NCBI RefSeq assembly: GCF_015220045.1
Contig: NZ_JADBGB010000001.1
Location: 1,703,001 to 1,767,000 of the forward strand
Reading direction: 5' to 3'
DNA length: 64,000 bases
Source: Marivivens aquimaris
GTDB taxonomy: Bacteria; Pseudomonadota; Alphaproteobacteria; Rhodobacterales; Rhodobacteraceae
The notes beneath the pieces were generated by a model. The model did not search any database and had not been told where the DNA came from. It saw only the letters and a list, made by a program, of their open reading frames with translations. Both the position numbers and the translations under genes were made by a program. Positions 7,999-14,928 of this stretch are shown one piece after another. The stretch's first letter is position 1. Every line of letters begins with the position of its first letter.

Positions 7999-9651
7999 CT
8001 AGCGGTTAGCGCGGGCGAGGAACGCCACGGCGATGAGGCCAACAGCAGTGATAACCAGTGCGGCAGGAGCGGCCTGGGTCAGGTCTTCAAGGCTGGCTTT
8101 TTCATGCACGCGGGTGGCTAGCGTGTTGTAATTGAAGGGCCGCAGCAACAGGGTTGCAGGCAGTTCCTTCACGCAATCAACAAACACCAGCAGCAGAGTG
8201 GAGCCGATGGAGGCGCGCACGAGCGGCATGTAAACGCGGCCGAGGACGCCGCCGGCGGTCTGACCCAGCGAGCGCGCGGCCATCGGAAGGCTCGGCGCGA
8301 CACGACCCAACGCGGCGTCGGCAGCACCTTGGGCAATGCCGAAGAAACGCACGACGTAGGCGATGCAGAGGGCGGCGGCGGTACCAGTCAACAGCAGGCC
8401 CGGATCGTAGCCGGTGATGTTCAAAACAGTGTCCGCAACGGTGTTGTCGACGGCGGCAAGCGGCACGAGGATACCGATGCCCAGCACAGCGCCCGGCGCG
8501 GCGTATCCAATGGCGGTCACGGGCATCAAAAGGCGCGGCAATTGCTTGCCCGACAGGCGCACACCGTAGACCATAAGAACGCCACCCGCGACGGTCAGGA
8601 CGGAGGCGATGCCGCCCACCGTGATGGTGTGGAAGAGCGCTTTCATCAGGCCGGGAGCCATCCATTCACGCGCTACGAGCGAATGGCTCGTCAGCACGGT
8701 GACGGGCAGGATGAAACCGACGCTTAGCGGGATCAGGCACGCGATCATCGCCAGCCACGCCACAGGACCGCGCAGCTTCACGGCGCTCACAGGGCGCTGG
8801 CCACGGGCGGAGCTGAAGAAACGGCTCTTGCGGCGGGACACCTTTTCGAGCGTCACGAGGAACACGACGATTCCGAGCACCAGCGCCGCGATCTGTGCCG
8901 CTCCGCCGAGGTTCGCGCCTTGCAGCCACGTCGTGAAGATGCCCGTCGTCAAGGTCTGCACGGCGAAATAGTCCACGGTACCGAAGTCGTTCACCGTCTC
9001 CATCATCGCGACCGCGCAGCCTGCGGCAATCGCGGGACGGGCCAGCGGCAGGCCCACGCGGACGAAGCGGCCAATGGGGCCGACACCGAGCGCGCGAGCA
9101 ACCTCGTACCCTGCGCCCGACTGTTCGCGGAATGCCGCGCGGGCCAGGATATAGACATAGGGGTAGAACGAGAAGGACAGCACCACGATCGCCGCCCATC
9201 GGGTGCGGATCGCAGGGAACCAGTAGTCGGTGGGCCTTGTCCAGCCGAAAACTTCGCGCAGGGCCGTTTGCACCGGACCCGCGTATTCCAGCAGATCGAC
9301 GAGCGCATAAGCCCCAACGTAGGCAGGCACAGCGAGCGGCATCAGCAGCGCCCATTGCAGCCATTTCCGCCCCGGAAATTCGTACATCACGACCAGCCAC
9401 GCGGCCCCTGCCCCGATCATCGCGCACATCACGCCGACAGACAGCGCAAGCACCAGCGTGTTGGTCAGGTAGCGCGGCAGCGTCGTCGCCAGAAGGTGCG
9501 GCCAGATGTTGTCGGTCGGGTGAAAGGCGAACCAGATTACCGCGATAATCGGCATCACCATAAGCGCCGCGATCAGAATTGCCGTAATCGACCAAGGATC
9601 GACACGGAAGCGACGCGCTGAGGACAAAATCTGAGTAGACTGGTCGGACAT
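7999..9651 (-). CDS. Iron(III)-type ABC transporter permease (FbpB/AfuB-like, duplicated permease)
   Basis: This 550-aa inner-membrane protein has two fused permease halves, each with about six membrane segments. The EAA loop of half one is visible around YEVARALGVGPIGRFVRVGLP, and of half two around MAARSLGQTAGGVLGRVYMP. The double-permease form is typical of ferric-iron (Fbp/Sfu/Afu) importers and of some thiamine-type ones. No substrate-binding protein or ATPase gene is adjacent on either side, so its partners must be encoded elsewhere. It is divergent from the gene at 9733 with an 81-bp shared upstream region. Confidence 0.85.
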   Translation of the reverse strand: MSDQSTQILSSARRFRVDPWSITAILIAALMVMPIIAVIWFAFHPTDNIWPHLLATTLPRYLTNTLVLALSVGVMCAMIGAGAAWLVVMYEFPGRKWLQWALLMPLAVPAYVGAYALVDLLEYAGPVQTALREVFGWTRPTDYWFPAIRTRWAAIVVLSFSFYPYVYILARAAFREQSGAGYEVARALGVGPIGRFVRVGLPLARPAIAAGCAVAMMETVNDFGTVDYFAVQTLTTGIFTTWLQGANLGGAAQIAALVLGIVVFLVTLEKVSRRKSRFFSSARGQRPVSAVKLRGPVAWLAMIACLIPLSVGFILPVTVLTSHSLVAREWMAPGLMKALFHTITVGGIASVLTVAGGVLMVYGVRLSGKQLPRLLMPVTAIGYAAPGAVLGIGILVPLAAVDNTVADTVLNITGYDPGLLLTGTAAALCIAYVVRFFGIAQGAADAALGRVAPSLPMAARSLGQTAGGVLGRVYMPLVRASIGSTLLLVFVDCVKELPATLLLRPFNYNTLATRVHEKASLEDLTQAAPAALVITAVGLIAVAFLARANR

Positions 9652-9732
9652 AATCAGCGAGGTAGCCGAAAGCTGTTTCGCTGTCCAGAAAAGCCCCTAT
9701 ATTGGCTGATAAACAAAACGACGGGCAGGACT

Positions 9733-10608
9733 ATGGATATTGCGTTTCACATCGGTGCGAATTGCACGGACGAAGAACGCCTGCTGAAGAGCCTTCTGAA
9801 GAACTCCAAAGCATTGACCGGACAGGGAATTGTCGCCCCGCTGCCAAACAAGTACCGCCGCCTTCTGCGCGAGACGATGCATGCCTGCGTCAGCGCTCCG
9901 CCCAAGTCCGACACCCGCGACATTTTGCTCGACGCGATCCTCGAAGAAAACGACGGGCGCCGCGTTGTGCTGTCGAATCCCGACTTTCTGTGCGTGCCGA
10001 ACCGGATTTTCGAAAACGCGGAGTTCTATTCGACCGCGATCGAGAAGGTTTCGATCCTGCGTCAGCTGTTTCCCGAGGACCGCATCCAGTTCTTCCTCGC
10101 GATCCGCAACCCCGCGACTTTCATCCCTGCGGTCTATGCGGCGTCCAAACAAACGGACCTTGTGAAGTTCATGAACGGGCGCGATCCCGAAACGTTGCGC
10201 TGGGCCGACGTGATCGAGCGGATGCAGAGCGTTGCGGCCGACGTCGACATCACCGTCTGGTGCAACGAGGATACGCCGCTGCTCTGGGCGCAGTTGATCC
10301 GCGAGATTTCGGGCGTCGATCCGATGACCCGCATCTCTGGCGGCTTCGATCTGCTGCAAGAGGTGATGACGCTCGACGGGATGAAGCGCTTCCTCGCCTA
10401 CATCCGCGCCCATCCGCCCCAGACCGAGGCGCGCAAGCGGCGGATCATTTCCACGTTTCTCGACAAGTTCGCGAACGAGGAAGCGATCTACGACGAGTTC
10501 GAGCTGGAAGGCTGGGATCAGGACCTCGTGGACCGCATCACACAGCACTACGAGGCGGACGTAGCAAAGATCAAATCAATGCCGGGTATCCGCTTCCTCG
10601 ACATCTAA
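9733..10608 (+). CDS. Conserved unknown, possibly a degenerate sulfotransferase-like fold
   Basis: The 291-aa soluble protein starts MDIAFHIGANCTDEERLLKS. In sulfotransferase-like proteins of this bacterial group the start is of the kind xxFHIGAxKTGTT, where KTGTT forms the phosphosulfate-binding loop. Here that loop is replaced by NCTDEERLL. Later segments (FFLAIRNPATFIPAVYAA, resembling the RNPxxxxxS region) keep the resemblance. I therefore suspect a sulfotransferase fold that has lost cofactor binding, but this is inference. The gene is followed by a bidirectional-looking terminator. An upstream TATATT at 9698-9703 may be part of its promoter. No functional claim is made. Confidence 0.55.
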   Translation: MDIAFHIGANCTDEERLLKSLLKNSKALTGQGIVAPLPNKYRRLLRETMHACVSAPPKSDTRDILLDAILEENDGRRVVLSNPDFLCVPNRIFENAEFYSTAIEKVSILRQLFPEDRIQFFLAIRNPATFIPAVYAASKQTDLVKFMNGRDPETLRWADVIERMQSVAADVDITVWCNEDTPLLWAQLIREISGVDPMTRISGGFDLLQEVMTLDGMKRFLAYIRAHPPQTEARKRRIISTFLDKFANEEAIYDEFELEGWDQDLVDRITQHYEADVAKIKSMPGIRFLDI

Positions 10609-10612
10609 CGAA

Positions 10613-10639
10613 AAAGGCCGGCGCATCGCACCGGCCTTT
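10613..10639. terminator. Bidirectional rho-independent terminator
   Basis: Nine-bp perfect stem AAAGGCCGG / CCGGCCTTT with a 9-base loop. It has an A-run on one side and a T-run on the other, placed between the convergent genes ending at 10608 and 10663. Confidence 0.8.
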
Positions 10640-10662
10640 CGCTATTCTGGACTGCGAAGTCC

Positions 10663-10917
10663 TCAGCTCATGCCGAGCGCGGACTTGTACAGGTCGAGGA
10701 TCGCTTCTTCCTCTGCAATGTCGTCCTGATCGCGCTTACGCAGCGAAACGATCTTGCGCATTACCTTGGTGTCGTAGCCGCGGCCCTTGGCTTCGGCCAT
10801 GACTTCCTTGATCTGATCGGCGATGTCCTTCTTCTCTTGTTCGAGGCGCTCGATACGCTCGATAAAGGAGCGCAGCTCTTGAGCGGCCACACCGCCGGTC
10901 ACGTCGGAATCGGACAT
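10663..10917 (-). CDS. gapR: GapR-family DNA-binding protein (UPF0335/DUF2312)
   Basis: This is an 84-aa, highly charged coiled-coil protein of the alphaproteobacterial GapR family. Recognisable features are the N-terminal helix [20 protein letters not shown] and the C-terminal [19 protein letters not shown] region. In Caulobacter this nucleoid-associated protein binds AT-rich overtwisted DNA ahead of moving polymerases and helps relax positive supercoils, and is important for growth. The ATG at 10917 is chosen over one 12 bp upstream because GGAG lies six bases before it. It is convergent with the gene at 9733 and ends just past the shared terminator. Confidence 0.92.
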   Translation of the reverse strand: MSDSDVTGGVAAQELRSFIERIERLEQEKKDIADQIKEVMAEAKGRGYDTKVMRKIVSLRKRDQDDIAEEEAILDLYKSALGMS

Positions 10918-11022
10918 TCGGATCTCCATTGTTCTTTTCGGAGGCCATCCCTAGCGGCTGCCCCGCCCCTTGCCAAGTCCCGCGAGGCAGGTTAGGCCCG
11001 TGGCCGCCTAGCGGAGAGTACT

Positions 11023-11238
11023 ATGGATATCGTGATCTGGATCGGCGCAGCGGTTACGCTGCTGGGTGTCATCGGCCTGATGAGCACTGTCGTCATGGTC
11101 GGCAAGGCCAAGAAATCGTCGTCGAACGACGAGGAAATGCGTGCCCGCCTTCAGAAAATCATTCCGATGAACTTTGCCGCGCTGGCCGTTTCGATGATCG
11201 GCCTGATGGCCGTGATCGTCGGTATCAGTCTGGGCTGA
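11023..11238 (+). CDS. Small two-helix membrane protein, unknown function
   Basis: The 71-aa product has two predicted transmembrane segments (about 3-25 and 49-70) separated by a short basic, Ser-rich cytoplasmic loop (GKAKKSSSNDEEMRARLQK). A good GGAG lies seven bases upstream of the ATG. The 3' end overlaps the convergent crotonase-type gene by 14 bp. I recognise no family function; related short proteins occur in this bacterial order. The size and topology suggest an accessory membrane peptide. Confidence 0.65.
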   Translation: MDIVIWIGAAVTLLGVIGLMSTVVMVGKAKKSSSNDEEMRARLQKIIPMNFAALAVSMIGLMAVIVGISLG

Positions 11239-12583
11239 CGTCCGCACCGAGCAGCTCGGGCGCGTCGAAACCCTTCGCGTATTTCACAGCTTCATCGAGC
11301 AGCGGCGGCACGTCCCAGACGTTGGCCGTCTCGGACCATTTGCGCATATCGTTCCGCAGACGCAGTAGACCCATCGCGCGGGCCGCGTGCATCGGGCCGC
11401 CGGTCTGACGCGGCATAAGACCGGTTTGCACACTGATCGCGTCCACGGCTGCTGGCTCTTCGATGGTGCCGTCTTCCAACAGCCGTGCCCCTGCCCCCAT
11501 GAACGCGGCGGTCAGCTTGCGGGTGACGTCGGGCGCGAGGTTCGCATGGCTCGCCGTGGTGCCGCCAAACGGCGTCCGGCGATAACCGGCAGAAACAAGC
11601 GCGCCGTCGATCTGTTCTTGTGTCAGACCATCGGCGACCATCGCCTCCCCCGCTTGGCCTTGGGCGGTGAGCAGAGCGCGGGCGACCATCTCACCAGACT
11701 TCTTCAGCGTCCGGCGGTTGGTTTCGGGGTCAAGCTCGGTCAGTTTGGAATTCGTCTGTCGTTCGGCAAGGAAGATATGGCGAAGCGCGGCTGCCTGCGG
11801 GTTCTTGCGGCACTCCAGCAGGCGCTCTTCTTCGTAGTCGCAACCGACTTCGAACGGCAGAACCGCAGCGGCCTCGACACAATCGATGATACGCACGGGC
11901 GCAACGAGATTCTTACCCAGTTCCTGACGGCGGGTCCCGATGGCCTGCATGTATCCGATCCCATCGGCAAAGCCGTCTCGCAGCTCACTGGTTTTGCGCG
12001 GCGACGCGCCCTCTTCGATCAGGCGTTTGCACATCTCGTAAGCGGCTGCCTGCACGTTTGAGGACACGATACCGTCGATAATTCGGCGCTCCATCGCGGC
12101 AGACGCGGACACCGGACGCCCGCCGAGCATCAGAGACATCGCCCCATCCGCACCCGCGAGGCGCGCCAGACGCTGGGTCGTACCGCCCGAAGGGATCTGT
12201 CCGATGGACACTTCCGGAAGTGCAAGGGTCGTTTTTTGTTCGGCCAAGCGGTGATGTGCCGCCAATGCCAGCGCAACGCCGCGCCCCATGACCGCACCGC
12301 GCAGCCCCACAACAACGGGAACGCGGCAGTTTTCCACCGCCGCGCAAAGCTCTCTCATCGTTGGTCTGGTTTCTTTTTCCGCCGGATCGCTGAGGTCCAG
12401 CCCCGCCGAGAACGCAACGCCCTCACCCGTCATGCAGATTGCACCGACATCATCGCGAGCCTGAAGTGCGTCTAGCAAGTCGATCAGCTGCGCGCGCACC
12501 GGCTGTTCCAACGCATTGAGCGGCGGCGCGGCCAGTACGACGACCGCGATACCTTCGACGACGCGATGCTTGACGAGTTTCAC
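11225..12583 (-). CDS. Crotonase domain fused to the C-terminal domain of a beta-oxidation multifunctional enzyme, NAD-binding domain missing
   Basis: The 452-aa protein begins with an enoyl-CoA hydratase/isomerase domain (about 1-185) with the oxyanion-hole segments FSAGLDLSD and GAVMGRGVALALAA. The first catalytic Glu is kept (LPEVSIG), but the second position (AMEMxLTG in crotonases) reads AMSLMLGG, so that Glu appears replaced by Ser. The linker CRKNPQAAALRHIFLAER matches FadB/FadJ-type enzymes. The Rossmann NAD domain that should follow is absent, and the chain goes straight to a 3-hydroxyacyl-CoA dehydrogenase C-terminal-like segment (LTQEQIDGALVSAGYRRTPFG, and later TGLMPRQTGGPMHAARAMGL). 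The GTG at 12583 is preceded by GGAAG; another GTG at 12601 is possible. An acyl-CoA-related role is likely, but dehydrogenase activity is not expected. Confidence 0.75.
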   Translation of the reverse strand: MKLVKHRVVEGIAVVVLAAPPLNALEQPVRAQLIDLLDALQARDDVGAICMTGEGVAFSAGLDLSDPAEKETRPTMRELCAAVENCRVPVVVGLRGAVMGRGVALALAAHHRLAEQKTTLALPEVSIGQIPSGGTTQRLARLAGADGAMSLMLGGRPVSASAAMERRIIDGIVSSNVQAAAYEMCKRLIEEGASPRKTSELRDGFADGIGYMQAIGTRRQELGKNLVAPVRIIDCVEAAAVLPFEVGCDYEEERLLECRKNPQAAALRHIFLAERQTNSKLTELDPETNRRTLKKSGEMVARALLTAQGQAGEAMVADGLTQEQIDGALVSAGYRRTPFGGTTASHANLAPDVTRKLTAAFMGAGARLLEDGTIEEPAAVDAISVQTGLMPRQTGGPMHAARAMGLLRLRNDMRKWSETANVWDVPPLLDEAVKYAKGFDAPELLGADVSPD

Positions 12584-12680
12584 TAGGCTTCCGAACTTCA
12601 CGATTTACTTGCGCCTATTAGTGCAGCCAACGCCGCATCTGGCAAGCTTTTCATGGACTTCCGATAGGTTGGAAGCCGTC

Positions 12681-12893
12681 TCAGACGGGCATGTTGTCGA
12701 AATCGGCCTCTTCGCCCTCTTCGATCAACTGCTGGTCGAGGTTATACAGCCGTTCGGGAACGGCCATGCCTGTGGCCTCCATTTCCGAGAGTAACGCACG
12801 GAATGCGGGGCGATGGACGTAGCGACCCGCTGGGTCTGCTTCCATCTCTCCGAGAAGGGAATAGAGCCGCTCTTCAAGAACCTTGGTGGTCAT
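12681..12893 (-). CDS. Small acidic protein, unknown function
   Basis: The 70-aa protein is rich in Glu and Leu (TTKVLEERLYSLLGEMEADP) and ends in an acidic tail, EEGEEADFDNMPV. It has no membrane segment or recognised domain. AAGGAGG lies seven bases before the ATG at 12893, which supports this start over an upstream in-frame codon. It lies 48 bp downstream of the ArsR/SqrR-like gene on the same strand and may be co-transcribed with it. The space between holds an inverted repeat that includes part of the ribosome binding site. Confidence 0.6.
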   Translation of the reverse strand: MTTKVLEERLYSLLGEMEADPAGRYVHRPAFRALLSEMEATGMAVPERLYNLDQQLIEEGEEADFDNMPV

Positions 12894-12901
12894 AACTGCC
12901 T

Positions 12902-12933
12902 CCTTCACACTGAAACTGGGTACAGTGTGAAGG
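12902..12933 (-). promoter_or_regulatory. 11-bp inverted repeat overlapping the ribosome binding site of the 70-aa gene
   Basis: CCTTCACACTG (12902-12912) and CAGTGTGAAGG (12923-12933) are perfect inverted repeats around a 10-base loop. On the minus-strand transcript the downstream arm covers AAGG of the AAGGAGG ribosome binding site at 12905-12899. A folded hairpin would hinder translation of the 70-aa protein. It could instead be a protein-binding operator, or an incomplete terminator for the arsR gene (there is no T-run). Confidence 0.5.
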
Positions 12934-12941
12934 TAGCAGAT

Positions 12942-13289
12942 TTACGCGTTTACGCTCTGACTTAGGTCAAGCTTCACATGCTCGGGGCAGAAAACATCGT
13001 ACAGACGCTCAAGAATTGGGCTGATGCGCGGATCCGCAAGCTTGTAGCGGATCGTGCGACCGTCACGGTCACAGCTCACCAGACCTTCGGAACGCATACG
13101 CGCCAACTGGCCGGAAACATAGGATTGCGATGCGCCCAGAATTTCTTCCAGCTCGCCCACACAGCGCTCACCGGGAAGGAGTGCGCATAGAATGCGGAGA
13201 CGCGAAGGGTTCGCGAGAACCTTCAACACCTCTGCAGCTTCGTCTGCTGCTTTGTCCATTGCTTGTGCCGTCGTTGATAAATCGTTCAT
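12942..13289 (-). CDS. ArsR-family repressor of the BigR/SqrR persulfide-sensing type
   Basis: The 115-aa winged-helix regulator has the ArsR core (VLKVLANPSRLRILCALLPG, then GASQSYVSGQLARMRSEGLV). Cys43 in ERCVGELEE and Cys101 in YDVFCPE sit where the two redox Cys of BigR and SqrR are found. In those proteins they form a disulfide or polysulfide link on exposure to sulfide and release DNA. Cys35 and Cys73 are additional. The start at 13289 has GAGGTG upstream, and longer frames from 13397 lack one. It is divergent from YeeE/YedE and TIGR01244 sulfur genes, which fits sulfur-responsive control. A classic arsenic or metal site (CVCDL-type) is not seen. Confidence 0.82.
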   Translation of the reverse strand: MNDLSTTAQAMDKAADEAAEVLKVLANPSRLRILCALLPGERCVGELEEILGASQSYVSGQLARMRSEGLVSCDRDGRTIRYKLADPRISPILERLYDVFCPEHVKLDLSQSVNA

Positions 13290-13332
13290 GGTCACCTCAA
13301 GCATTCCATAACACACATATTTAATTCTTGCA

Positions 13333-13355
13333 ATGCATTCGAAACATGAATACAT
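13333..13355. promoter_or_regulatory. Candidate operator of the SqrR-like repressor: ATGCATTC-N7-GAATACAT
   Basis: The near-perfect inverted repeat (7 of 8 positions) lies in the divergent space between the arsR-type gene (start 13289) and the YeeE gene (13561). The core ATTC-N7-GAAT is close to the ATTC-N8-GAAT pattern I recall for SqrR. The 9-mer TTGCAATGC overlaps it at 13328-13336 and recurs at 58293-58301 upstream of the sulfide operon. Confidence 0.5.
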
Positions 13356-13445
13356 AGTAATCTGTCTCGGATGTAGGCGTGACCGCCGAGAAAGCACGGG
13401 TTAGCTGCATGACTCGCGCGGTGGTCGCAATTCCAGTCTCGATAA

Positions 13446-13457
13446 CACCATATGGTG
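13446..13457. promoter_or_regulatory. Perfect 12-bp palindrome CACCATATGGTG
   Basis: The palindrome lies in the same divergent intergenic region, about 104 bp upstream of the YeeE start. It might be a second regulator site. Function unknown. Confidence 0.25.
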
Positions 13458-13560
13458 ATGTCGTTCTAGAATGCAAACCTCGATCCGTCTTGGGGTCAAT
13501 ATAATGAAAGCCAGGCGTAGGCGCTACCTAATCTCGCCATGGTGGAAATGAGTGTACAAT

Positions 13561-14004
13561 ATGCAAACTGAATGGATCTTCGGGCTCGCAGGCGGGCTCA
13601 TGATCGGTCTGGCCGCCGCGATGTACCTGCTGGTCAACGGTCGAATCATGGGCGCTTCGGGCATCATCGGCGGTCTGATCGACCGCTCGGCAGGTAGCCA
13701 GTCGATGGAGCGCATCTTTTTCATCCTCGGACTGTTCGGCGTTCCGACCGTTCTGGCGCTGATCTTCGGCAATGCGCAAACCGATGGACCGGCTGACACG
13801 TTCGTCACGTCGAACATCTTCGCAGTGATTGCGGCGGGCCTGTTCGTCGGCATCGGCACGCGCATCGCAAACGGATGTACGTCGGGCCACGGCGTCTGCG
13901 GCATCTCGCGCCTTTCGCTGCGCGGCATCGTCGCGACCGTCTTCTACATCATGGCAGGTGGCCTTTCGGTCATCGTGTTCAAACATATCTTGGGGTGGGT
14001 CTAA
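13561..14004 (+). CDS. YeeE/YedE-family transporter, N-terminal half protein
   Basis: The 147-aa membrane protein has four predicted helices and the YeeE/YedE signature NGCTSGHGVCGISRLSLRG with conserved Cys residues. Members import sulfur species such as thiosulfate (TsuA), and in many proteobacteria the protein is split in two genes, as here. The ATG at 13561 is preferred; a GTG nine bases upstream is possible, and neither has a strong ribosome binding site. Its stop overlaps the start of the second half by one base (TAATG). Control by the divergent SqrR-like repressor is likely. Confidence 0.85.
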   Translation: MQTEWIFGLAGGLMIGLAAAMYLLVNGRIMGASGIIGGLIDRSAGSQSMERIFFILGLFGVPTVLALIFGNAQTDGPADTFVTSNIFAVIAAGLFVGIGTRIANGCTSGHGVCGISRLSLRGIVATVFYIMAGGLSVIVFKHILGWV

Positions 14005-14435
14005 TGCGTAACCTCTTTGCACTTCTTTCGGGCGGTCTGTTTGGCGCAGGCCTCTATGTTTCGGGCATGACCGACACCCGCCGCGTTCAGGGCTGGCTCG
14101 ACGTTTTCGGCGATTGGGATCCGACGCTCGCGTTCGTCATGGGCGGCGCGATCATCCCGATGTTCTTTGCGTGGCGCTACACGACGAACCGCACACCTGC
14201 TCTGGGCGGTATGTTTCCGGCCAAGCCCGATCCTGTCATCGGTCGCAAACTGGTCATCGGCTCGACCATGTTCGGTATCGGTTGGGGTCTGGCAGGTCTG
14301 TGCCCGGGTCCGGCAATCGCCTCGCTGTCCTACGGCGGCATCCAAGGCGCAACTTTTGTGCTCGCGATGGGCGTAGGGATGCTGATGGCGCCGCAGATCA
14401 AGAACCGACTAGACGCGGTGGGTGTCGCGGCCTAA
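14004..14435 (+). CDS. YeeE/YedE-family transporter, second half (DUF6691-type)
   Basis: The 143-aa membrane protein has four predicted helices. It carries the partner motif GLCPGPAIASLSYGG with one Cys, matching the second half of a full-length YeeE transporter. Translation is coupled to the first half by the TAATG overlap at 14002-14006. The two halves probably form one pseudo-symmetric channel for a sulfur compound. The TIGR01244 gene follows 10 bp after the stop, so all three form one operon. Confidence 0.85.
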   Translation: MRNLFALLSGGLFGAGLYVSGMTDTRRVQGWLDVFGDWDPTLAFVMGGAIIPMFFAWRYTTNRTPALGGMFPAKPDPVIGRKLVIGSTMFGIGWGLAGLCPGPAIASLSYGGIQGATFVLAMGVGMLMAPQIKNRLDAVGVAA

Positions 14436-14445
14436 GGATTCGCAC

Positions 14446-14874
14446 ATGGATATTCGTCAAATTACCCCCGCCTATTCCGTCACGCCGCAAATCGATCCGG
14501 CAGACATCCCCGCAATCAAAGAGGCCGGTTTCGTCGCCATCATCGACAACCGCCCCGATGCGGAGATTCCGCCCGAGTGGCACACCGATGTGATGGGCGC
14601 GGCTGCCGAAGCTGCGGGCCTTGCGTTCACCGCCAATCCAGTGACCCACGCGGGCCTGAACATGGATATGGTCGCAACGCAAATGGCCGCAATCGAAGCC
14701 GCTGGCGGTCCGGTTCTGGCGTATTGTGCATCGGGCACGCGCTCGTCGATCGTCTGGTCGCTGGGCATGGCAGGCAAGATGCCGACCGAAGAGATCATCA
14801 AGGCCACCGCCGACGCAGGTTACGACCTCGCTGGTCTTGCGCCGCAGATCGACGGGCTGGCAAGCGCGCAGTAA
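14446..14874 (+). CDS. TIGR01244-family sulfur transferase/phosphatase-like protein
   Basis: The 142-aa protein belongs to the beta-lactamase-hydrolase-like phosphatase (Blh N-domain) family. The active-site loop is VLAYCASGTRSSIVWSL, a C-x5-R of the tyrosine-phosphatase fold that in this family is thought to carry sulfane sulfur. ATG at 14446 is the start used by relatives (MDIRQITPAYSVTPQI). The same domain is found fused to the sulfide:quinone reductase at 59351. It is the last gene of the YeeE operon, ending at a strong terminator. Confidence 0.85.
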   Translation: MDIRQITPAYSVTPQIDPADIPAIKEAGFVAIIDNRPDAEIPPEWHTDVMGAAAEAAGLAFTANPVTHAGLNMDMVATQMAAIEAAGGPVLAYCASGTRSSIVWSLGMAGKMPTEEIIKATADAGYDLAGLAPQIDGLASAQ

Positions 14875-14897
14875 CGCCGCCGAATATCCCCACTCTG

Positions 14898-14923
14898 AAC
14901 GCCGCCTTTTCGGGCGGCGTTTT
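14898..14923 (+). terminator. Rho-independent terminator of the YeeE operon
   Basis: The perfect 9-bp stem AACGCCGCC / GGCGGCGTT with a 6-base loop is followed by TTTG, 24 bp past the TIGR01244 stop. Confidence 0.85.
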
Positions 14924-14928
14924 GCTTT

